This document shows, piece after piece, positions 58,505-64,000 of a stretch of DNA of 64,000 nt. The notes under the pieces were generated by a model. The model saw only the letters and a program-made list of their open reading frames with translations. It was not told the origin of the DNA and did no database searches. The first letter of the stretch is position 1, and every line of letters starts with the position of its first letter. The DNA is from Sphingobacteriales bacterium (lineage in GTDB: Bacteria; Bacteroidota; Bacteroidia; Chitinophagales; Chitinophagaceae), in assembly GCA_016235125.1 (NCBI GenBank), contig JACRLZ010000008.1, positions 1-64,000 of the forward strand. Direction: 5' to 3'. The position numbers and the translations under genes are program-made.

Positions 58505-59176
58505 ATGCATTTCGAAAAAATTCATAATAAAGGGCAGGCCCGTTTGTTCAAGAATGATTTTCTGGAGGCGTTGACAAAGGCAAATCCATTAGTGATCTGG
58601 GGTATGTATATCCCGATACTCAGTTTCATTATTTACACCGCTGCCACAAAATATAATCACAACACAAAAACAATCTTGCTTGTTTTCTTTGCCGGTATGT
58701 TTTTCTGGTCATTTTTTGAATACATAGCACATCGTTTTATTTTTCACTGGGTGCCTAAAACTCCACGGGCTACAAAGTTTGTTTATACCCTGCATGGTAA
58801 TCATCACCATTATCCAAGGGACAGGCAAAGATTGTTCATGCCTCCCGTGCCGAGCCTGATCATTTCGTCATCATTGTTCGGGTTGATGTATCTTATTATG
58901 GGTAGCTATGCTTTCATGTTCTTTCCCGGCTTTTTGCTTGGCTATCTTATGTATGGCACCATGCACTATGCCATTCATGCATGGAACCCGCCTTTCAAAT
59001 GGATGAAACCTCTTTGGAGAAATCACCACCTGCATCATTATAAAAATGAACACAACGGGTATGGCGTAAGTTCCACTTTATGGGATCATGTGTTCGGAAC
59101 CATGTTTGACCTGAGGAAAGAAAAAGAAGATAAAGAGAAAGTGCAGGAGCTGATGTTTGAGAGAAAGAAGAAGTAA
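58505..59176 (+). CDS. Fatty acid hydroxylase / sterol desaturase superfamily protein
   Basis: 223 residues with four membrane helices. Histidine-box set: YIAHRFIFHWVP, LHGNHHHYPRDRQR, MHYAIHAW and RNHHLHHYKNEHNGYGVSS, binding a di-iron centre. Similar to fatty acid 2-hydroxylase (without its N-terminal cytochrome b5 part). In Bacteroidota such enzymes hydroxylate sphingolipid or fatty-acid chains. Start has a leaderless-type -7 box. No neighbour obviously shares the pathway, though a lipid kinase is elsewhere in the window. Confidence 0.9.
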   Translation: MHFEKIHNKGQARLFKNDFLEALTKANPLVIWGMYIPILSFIIYTAATKYNHNTKTILLVFFAGMFFWSFFEYIAHRFIFHWVPKTPRATKFVYTLHGNHHHYPRDRQRLFMPPVPSLIISSSLFGLMYLIMGSYAFMFFPGFLLGYLMYGTMHYAIHAWNPPFKWMKPLWRNHHLHHYKNEHNGYGVSSTLWDHVFGTMFDLRKEKEDKEKVQELMFERKKK

Positions 59177-59256
59177 TATTATTTTGATCATCTGCATTAC
59201 TGCTATCAGCTTGAGTTGCGACGCTCCGTTCATCTTTTGGTAATTCTAATCATCAT

Positions 59257-60285
59257 ATGCGAAGAACCACAGTTTATTTTTTAGCATTCATTATTGCGGC
59301 ATTTGCAGCCTGTAATCACAAAAAAGAAAAGAACCAGGAAAAGACTGCCCCATTATCGGCCAAAGAAACTGTGTTATTTAACCAGCTTGTATATAAACCC
59401 AACGTAAAAGATTCATTTGCCAAATATTCCCCCGATTATGAGATTGTTTATCTGTCCGAAGCGGTCAATGGCAACCTTGCCATTATTGTGAAAAAGAAAG
59501 ATGCCAATCAATATGCAGTAGTGATTCGTGGCTCCATGATTGAATTTAGCAATGCAGGGTTTCAGAATTTCATCATGCAGGATTTCAACATCTTTACCAT
59601 GAAGAAGTGGGAATATGCAGATACGGTAAAGGAGGCTTACATCGGCGAGGGAACATATAGCGGGTTTAGTAATTTATTACAGTTAAAGGATATTGCAACA
59701 GGATTAGGCATCAAAGAATTTATTGAGCAAAAAATTCCGGCGGGTTCAAATATCGTTATTACGGGTCACAGCCTTGGCGGCAATCTTGCTTACCCAATGG
59801 CAGGATATTTAAAAAAGGAGCTACCTGCTGAAAAGAAAAACAACTTGCAGCTTATCACATTCGGCGCCCCTGCTTCCGGCAATGCCGCCTTTGTGCAGGA
59901 TATAGAAGAAAAATTTCCCGGCGCTGAACGATATGTTATTGATAAAGATATTGCGCCTGCATTTCCTGATCTGGGCAGGATTGGAGAATTATCAAAGCTG
60001 CTGGGACTTGACAGTGTATTGAATATCGCCAGCCTTAACATAAACGGAGTTTCTGCCAATGCGAATGACCTCATAAATATCGCCGGCGAGATTCTGAAAG
60101 AAACCAACATCATTCCGGAAGGCAACAAATATGTGCAAAGCCGGAGGCATCTTCGGCCATTAACAAGCGGCATTTTGAATTCTTCTGTTAGCGGCACGAC
60201 TGTTGATGCCATGTTTGAAAGGGCCTATGAGTTTCACAAAGTGGATGCTTATGCGGTGCTGCTGGGAGGGAAGGCGATAAATTAA
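59257..60285 (+). CDS. Class 3 lipase-type lipoprotein
   Basis: 342 residues. Lipobox AFAAC (Cys19), polar linker with many Lys/Glu, then a lipase_3-like alpha/beta hydrolase: AVVIRGSMIEFSN (oxyanion region), the elbow ITGHSLGGNLAYPMAGYL, and an Asp near VIDKDIAPAFPDLGRIGE. Located at the outer membrane surface or periplasm, it may hydrolyse lipids or acylated glycans. Same strand as the hydroxylase, 80 bases downstream. Confidence 0.88.
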   Translation: MRRTTVYFLAFIIAAFAACNHKKEKNQEKTAPLSAKETVLFNQLVYKPNVKDSFAKYSPDYEIVYLSEAVNGNLAIIVKKKDANQYAVVIRGSMIEFSNAGFQNFIMQDFNIFTMKKWEYADTVKEAYIGEGTYSGFSNLLQLKDIATGLGIKEFIEQKIPAGSNIVITGHSLGGNLAYPMAGYLKKELPAEKKNNLQLITFGAPASGNAAFVQDIEEKFPGAERYVIDKDIAPAFPDLGRIGELSKLLGLDSVLNIASLNINGVSANANDLINIAGEILKETNIIPEGNKYVQSRRHLRPLTSGILNSSVSGTTVDAMFERAYEFHKVDAYAVLLGGKAIN

Positions 60286-60292
60286 ATGCAGG

Positions 60293-60619
60293 TCACCATT
60301 TTTCTTCATCGGAAATATCCCTGCTGTCTTTTGCTTTTTTCCTGCTTTCAATTTTCTGTAGTTGCCTTTCAATAATCATATTTGCTATTATGCTTCCGGC
60401 ATTTTCATCCCGATGCTTATGCAATAAATTTTTGAGTTTAGTTTCACTTACATCAACCCGGTATAAAAGAGAAACCAGTTTCTCAAAATCATCCTGTATT
60501 AAATGGTTGATATGCCTTGAAAGTTTTTCTTTCAATAACTCCATTGAAATATTGTTGGGCAATTCAATGTTAAACGATTGCCGTAATGATGGAATCAAAT
60601 CTGTGATAATCCGTGGCAT
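60293..60619 (-). CDS. Conserved Bacteroidota hypothetical protein
   Basis: 108 residues. Helical, charged: DDFEKLVSLLYRVDVSETKLKNLLHKHRDENAGSIIANMIIERQLQKIESRKKAKD. This pattern recurs in Bacteroidota without assigned function. The first residues MPRIITDLI come from a CACGGAT/CACAGAT repeat, so the true start may be internal, near MELLKEKL (about 60544). It lies 9 bases upstream of the TIGR02757 gene's end, i.e. downstream of it on the same strand. Confidence 0.65.
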   Translation of the reverse strand: MPRIITDLIPSLRQSFNIELPNNISMELLKEKLSRHINHLIQDDFEKLVSLLYRVDVSETKLKNLLHKHRDENAGSIIANMIIERQLQKIESRKKAKDSRDISDEEKW

Positions 60620-60628
60620 CTGTGAGAA
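60597..60628. repeat. CACGGAT/CACAGAT-type repeat overlapping a start codon
   Basis: AATCTGTGATAATCCGTG then GCATCTGTGAGAA on the plus strand; the minus strand supplies the ATG at 60619 inside the repeat. It matches the right arm at 40999-41029 at about 24 of 31 bases. Confidence 0.6.
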
Positions 60629-61411
60629 CTAAAATTTTTCTACAATTCCAAGATTAAACAAGGCAAAATCATATTTCACCGGGTCGTTCTTGTCCAAAGT
60701 TCGCAAAAATTCAGTGAGCTCAACAGCGGCTTGCCACCCGATAGCTATCGGGTCAGTTTGTTTTCTTTTTAGAATCCCGAGTTTTCTTGCCACCCTTGCG
60801 ACATGTAAATCAATAGGGCAAATAAGCTGAGAGGGAGAAATATTTTTCCATATTCCAAAGTCAACTCCTTTTTTGTCTTTTCTTGCCATCCAGCGAAGGA
60901 ACATGTTTAATCTTTTGCAGCTTGACTTTCTTTCTGGTGTAGCAACATGTTTTTTTGTTCTTGCCGGCACATGTTCCAGTGAAAAGAAATAATGGTGAAA
61001 TCCTGAAAGCATTTTCTCAATTGTTTCTCCATGCCGGGTAAAAGCTGTTTCCAGGCTTTTATTCCGGCTGTAGTGGTATTTGAAAAACTCAATAAAATAG
61101 AGCAAGTCGGTTGCTGTAAAAGTTCTGTGTTTGAATTCTTTTAATCTTTTCAATCCACCTAAATCATGGTTGAGGCAGAACTCATAAGGGGCATCATCCA
61201 TCAGTTGCATCAGTTCTTTTGATTTCCGGATAATTGTTTTCCGGTTGCCCCAGGCAAATGTTGCGGCAAAGAAACCCGCAATTTCTATATCCTGTTTTTT
61301 TGTAAATAAATGTGGAATAGAAATAGGATCGTCTTTAATGAAAGAAGGCCGATTGTATTTTTTTACAGCCTTATCAAGGAAAGTTTTTAATGGATAAATA
61401 TCTTTTTGCAT
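60629..61411 (-). CDS. TIGR02757 (DUF2400) family protein
   Basis: 260 residues. Matches the TIGR02757 pattern: YNRPSFIKDDPISIPHLFTKKQDIEIAGFFAATFAWGNRKTIIRKSKELMQLMDDAPYEF, FKHRTFTATDLLYFIEFFKYHY, KRLNMFLRWMARKDKKGVDFGIWKNISPSQLICPIDLHVARVARKLGILKRKQTD. The layout suggests a HhH-containing fold related to DNA-glycosylase-like proteins; role not established. Its ATG overlaps the beta-lactamase gene stop by one base. Confidence 0.9.
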   Translation of the reverse strand: MQKDIYPLKTFLDKAVKKYNRPSFIKDDPISIPHLFTKKQDIEIAGFFAATFAWGNRKTIIRKSKELMQLMDDAPYEFCLNHDLGGLKRLKEFKHRTFTATDLLYFIEFFKYHYSRNKSLETAFTRHGETIEKMLSGFHHYFFSLEHVPARTKKHVATPERKSSCKRLNMFLRWMARKDKKGVDFGIWKNISPSQLICPIDLHVARVARKLGILKRKQTDPIAIGWQAAVELTEFLRTLDKNDPVKYDFALFNLGIVEKF

Positions 61412-62490
61412 CAGTTGAGCAGCCTCCGCATTATCATTATTCCCAGCCTGTCCCCGGCATCATTTGTGTTGAATTTATTTATTACCACCACCACTGCCTT
61501 TCTTTTTTCTTTCGAAAAAGCAACAAAAGTTGAAAAGCCATAAGTACCGCCATTATGCCAGTAAAACATCGTGTTATTGTTCCTTTCCATTGTGTGCCAG
61601 GCACGGCACACTTTTATATTTTCATTTACAGTGACTGTTGGTTGAAGCAGGCTGTGAATGGTAGGATCATTGGTATTGGAGTACATGAATTCAAGATAAT
61701 TAAGCAGGTCATGTGCTGAACATTTGATTGCCCCGGCAGGGGCCATACAATCAAAGTTCCAAAAAGGATTTTTTATATTTTCATAATAACCCTGGCTGAT
61801 ATTGGTAAGAGAATCGGGTACATTCAGAAATGCATTCATATTGAGCGGATCAAACAACAGTTGTTTTAAAAGGGCTTCATATTTCTTCCCCGAGATGCTT
61901 TCGGCCAATATACCGCATAAGGCAAACCCGGTGTTGGAGTAATTGCTTTTGCCATCAGGCTTCAGCCGGGCATTTTTAAGATAGCTGAACAGATTATCTC
62001 TTCTGTAATTTTCATAAGGCTGTTTGTTATCAACACCCACAGGCATATTATCGGGGATCCTTGCTAATCCCGAAGTGTGGTTCATCAGGCTTAAAAAACT
62101 GGCTGCTGAAAGAGTTTCGTTTTCGTCAAGATTGCCAGGGAGATAATTTTTTACGGGTAAACTGTCATTAATCTTATGTTCCCTTAAAACAGTTTTTAGT
62201 ACCAGCGCTGTAAATGTCTTGGTAATACTGCCCGCTTCAAAAATGGTTAATGAATCAAAGCCATATTTTTTATCAGGAGCGGCAAATCCAAAATTGTAAA
62301 AGCTTCTTTTTCCACTGTCGGAAACGGCTACAAAGAGCCCAGGTAATTTTCTGTTTTTTTGCAGGCTGTCTCCTTTTTGATTAATAAAAGAAGCAATGTC
62401 TGTGTTATCTGATATTTTGTTTTCCTGAGCATTACAGGAAAATAACAGTAAAGCACAGCATCCGATAAAAAAAATATTGTGCTTTATCAT
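61411..62490 (-). CDS. Serine hydrolase, beta-lactamase class C-like lipoprotein
   Basis: 359 residues. Lipobox LLLFSC, then the class C/penicillin-binding fold: SxxK in EAGSITKTFTALVL (Ser), YSN-type triad in NYSNTGFALCG and HNGGTYGFSTF as the KTG-equivalent box. Such proteins are D-Ala-D-Ala or ester hydrolases or esterases; beta-lactamase activity is not certain. Located at the envelope. The TIGR02757 gene follows on the same strand. Confidence 0.9.
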   Translation of the reverse strand: MIKHNIFFIGCCALLLFSCNAQENKISDNTDIASFINQKGDSLQKNRKLPGLFVAVSDSGKRSFYNFGFAAPDKKYGFDSLTIFEAGSITKTFTALVLKTVLREHKINDSLPVKNYLPGNLDENETLSAASFLSLMNHTSGLARIPDNMPVGVDNKQPYENYRRDNLFSYLKNARLKPDGKSNYSNTGFALCGILAESISGKKYEALLKQLLFDPLNMNAFLNVPDSLTNISQGYYENIKNPFWNFDCMAPAGAIKCSAHDLLNYLEFMYSNTNDPTIHSLLQPTVTVNENIKVCRAWHTMERNNNTMFYWHNGGTYGFSTFVAFSKEKRKAVVVVINKFNTNDAGDRLGIMIMRRLLN

Positions 62491-62492
62491 GT

Positions 62493-63632
62493 TTATCCTA
62501 TTGCATATTTTAAATCTCCAATCAAATCATCCGCATCTTCAATACCTACACTTAACCTAATCAATGAATCCGATAATCCATTCTTAATTCTTTCTTCTCT
62601 GGGAATAGAAGCATGTGTCATGCTGGCCGGGTGATTGATCAAAGATTCTACACCACCGAGGCTTTCCGCCAGTGAAAATAAATGTGTAGAAGACAAAACC
62701 CTTTTGGCTTCATCCACACTGTCATTCCTTAATTCAAATGAAAGCATGCCGCCAAAATCTCTCATTTGTTTTTTTGCAATGGCATGATTAGGATGATCTT
62801 CAAATCCCGGCCAGTAAACTTTTCCAACTTTAGGATGATTACGCAGCCAGTTGGCAATGATCTTTCCGTTTTCACAATGAGCTTTCATCCGCACACCCAG
62901 TGTTTTTATTCCACGCAATACAAGAAAACAATCCATCGGTCCGGGCACTGCTCCGCAGCTTTTCTGAATGAAGTATAATTTTTCCCTCAATTCAGCATCC
63001 TTCATCACAAGGGCACCTTGTATCACATCGCTGTGACCTCCCAGATACTTGGTGACTGAGTGCATCACAATATCAGCACCCAGGTCAAGGGGATTTTGCA
63101 ATGCAGGTGAAGCAAACGTATTATCTACCGCCAATAAAATATTTTTTGATTTTGCAATGGAAGCAGCAGCCTCAATATCCGTAACATTCATCAATGGATT
63201 GGTGGGGGTTTCAATCCAGATAAGTTTTGTTTTATCCGTTACCGCTTTTTTAATATTATCAATAGCAGTGGTGTTGACGTAATTAAATTTTATCCCGAAT
63301 TTTTCAAACACTTTACTGAAAAGACGGTAAGTGCCGCCATACATATCATTGCCGCAGATCACTTCATCACCGGGTTGCAATAATTTAATTACGGCATCAG
63401 TGGCGGCCACCCCACTACTGAAGGATAAACCAAATTTTCCGTTTTCAATAATCGCTAACGCCTCTTCCAAAGCTTTCCTGGTAGGGTTCTGGCTGCGGGC
63501 ATATTCAAAACCTTTGTTTACTGCCGGCGCTTCCTGCACATAAGTAGAGGTTTGAAAGATGGGTGTCATGATGGCGCCGGTAGAGGGGTCAGGGGTGGCT
63601 CCGGCATGAATATATTTGGTAGCTGCTTTCAT
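62493..63632 (-). CDS. metB: Trans-sulfuration PLP enzyme (cystathionine gamma-synthase/lyase type)
   Basis: 379 residues. Cys/Met metabolism PLP family: KYIHAGATPDPSTGAIMTPIFQTSTYVQ, FSSGVAATDAVI, the PLP-lysine in VMHSVTKYLGGHSDVIQG, and LSVGIEDADDLIGDL. It may synthesise cystathionine from an O-activated homoserine and cysteine, or cleave it; MetB versus lyase is not separable here. Two bases from the beta-lactamase start, so probably one transcript. Confidence 0.9.
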   Translation of the reverse strand: MKAATKYIHAGATPDPSTGAIMTPIFQTSTYVQEAPAVNKGFEYARSQNPTRKALEEALAIIENGKFGLSFSSGVAATDAVIKLLQPGDEVICGNDMYGGTYRLFSKVFEKFGIKFNYVNTTAIDNIKKAVTDKTKLIWIETPTNPLMNVTDIEAAASIAKSKNILLAVDNTFASPALQNPLDLGADIVMHSVTKYLGGHSDVIQGALVMKDAELREKLYFIQKSCGAVPGPMDCFLVLRGIKTLGVRMKAHCENGKIIANWLRNHPKVGKVYWPGFEDHPNHAIAKKQMRDFGGMLSFELRNDSVDEAKRVLSSTHLFSLAESLGGVESLINHPASMTHASIPREERIKNGLSDSLIRLSVGIEDADDLIGDLKYAIG

Positions 63633-63635
63633 TTT

Positions 63636-64000
63636 TTAAAATTGAATAGGTAACGATGCTTTTACATTATCCCAGGCTACAACAAGATTGGCTCCGGTTG
63701 TTGTTTTTTCAAAAAACATGGCAAGTGCTTCCACTGCGGCATCCATTTTTTGTATGGGCACTTCTACCCGCACTACATCTTTTTTTGCATCATACTTAAA
63801 TGCTCCCCATGTGTCTGTTTCGTTATTGAGAATAATTGTCCAAGATGTTTCATTCACCAGTGCATACAAAGTGTAGCGGCCTGACCTTATTTTCTTGCCA
63901 CCGATTTTTACATTTTTAAAAAACTGTATTTCGGTAGCTTCATTGGCTCCCATTCTCCATACCTCGCCATATTTCACCAATCCGCCAAAAATCATCCGTC
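63636..64000 (-). CDS. DUF2911 domain protein, partial at the window edge
   Basis: Only the last 120 codons are in the window; the protein begins beyond position 64000. RMIFGGLVKYGEVWRMGANEATEIQFFKNVKIGGKKIRSGRYTLYALVNETSWTIILNN is typical of DUF2911 (secreted, beta-rich, Bacteroidota). The mature strand pattern continues DTWGAFKYDAKKDVVRVEVPIQ. Function unknown. It precedes metB by 3 bases on the same strand and may share its operon. Confidence 0.85.
   Translation of the reverse strand, partial: RMIFGGLVKYGEVWRMGANEATEIQFFKNVKIGGKKIRSGRYTLYALVNETSWTIILNNETDTWGAFKYDAKKDVVRVEVPIQKMDAAVEALAMFFEKTTTGANLVVAWDNVKASLPIQF

Overview
The window looks like a chromosomal stretch of a Bacteroidota genome, most likely family Chitinophagaceae. 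Evidence: recurrent -7 boxes of the form TAnnTTTG with a TTG about 19-21 bases upstream, a T9SS-like C-terminal tail at the left edge, DUF2911, GT17 and DUF4197 proteins, the outer-membrane-protein/LptC pair, a 603-residue TypA, and dispersed Bacteroidota-style microrepeats. Coding density is high. I see no rRNA, canonical tRNA, insertion sequence, prophage or CRISPR array.

Layout. 0-2.2 kb: tail of a secreted protein, an alkyltransferase-like protein, trmB, an unassigned 177-nt tRNA-like RNA with its own promoter and terminator, and an Lrp regulator. 2.2-7.6 kb: Wzz-like protein, O-antigen ligase, an orphan OppC-type permease, a GT2 enzyme and a hydrolase. 7.7-16.2 kb: MarR plus acyl-CoA dehydrogenase, amidase, dihaem cytochrome, AhpD-like protein, a KorB without its alpha subunit, a JmjC-type cupin protein and RNase HII. 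16.2-19.1 kb: a sulfur island (two YeeE halves, a TsdA-like dihaem cytochrome, a Tat-exported DsrE-like protein). 19.2-29 kb: haem A synthase, membrane patatin, lipid kinase, FabH, lipase, GT-C-like protein and TypA. 29-36.4 kb: surface glycan cluster (GT32, GT4, GT2, GT17, a second O-antigen ligase, another GT2) with CDGSH and MeaB genes inside it. 36.4-42.7 kb: Lon-N protein, CoaX, outer membrane protein, LptC, aldo-keto reductase, SDR and a small barrel protein.

42.9-47.3 kb is the most accessory-looking part. An ArsR-SRPBCC-VOC-VOC set has a clear operator over its promoter. Next to it a RelE/ParE-type toxin-antitoxin pair sits between intact lysS and a second, diverged copy of the lysS 3' end, as if an element had entered the end of lysS. 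47.4-53.8 kb holds envelope proteins, two tandem duplications (small membrane proteins; 330-residue HTH regulators) and a DUF4197 protein. 53.9-64 kb holds a flavin reductase/FAH pair, a GH9 cellulase fused to a deacetylase-like domain through a linker made by a genomic repeat, a fatty acid hydroxylase, a lipase, TIGR02757, a class C beta-lactamase-like hydrolase, a trans-sulfuration enzyme and a partial DUF2911 gene.

Functional themes are envelope glycan assembly and LPS export, fatty-acid and lipid handling, thiosulfate metabolism with cytochromes, and small self-regulated operons whose operators can be read in the sequence. Several genes have the -7 box only 4-6 bases from the start codon, which suggests leaderless transcripts. 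All functions are inferred from sequence read by eye; no database search was run.
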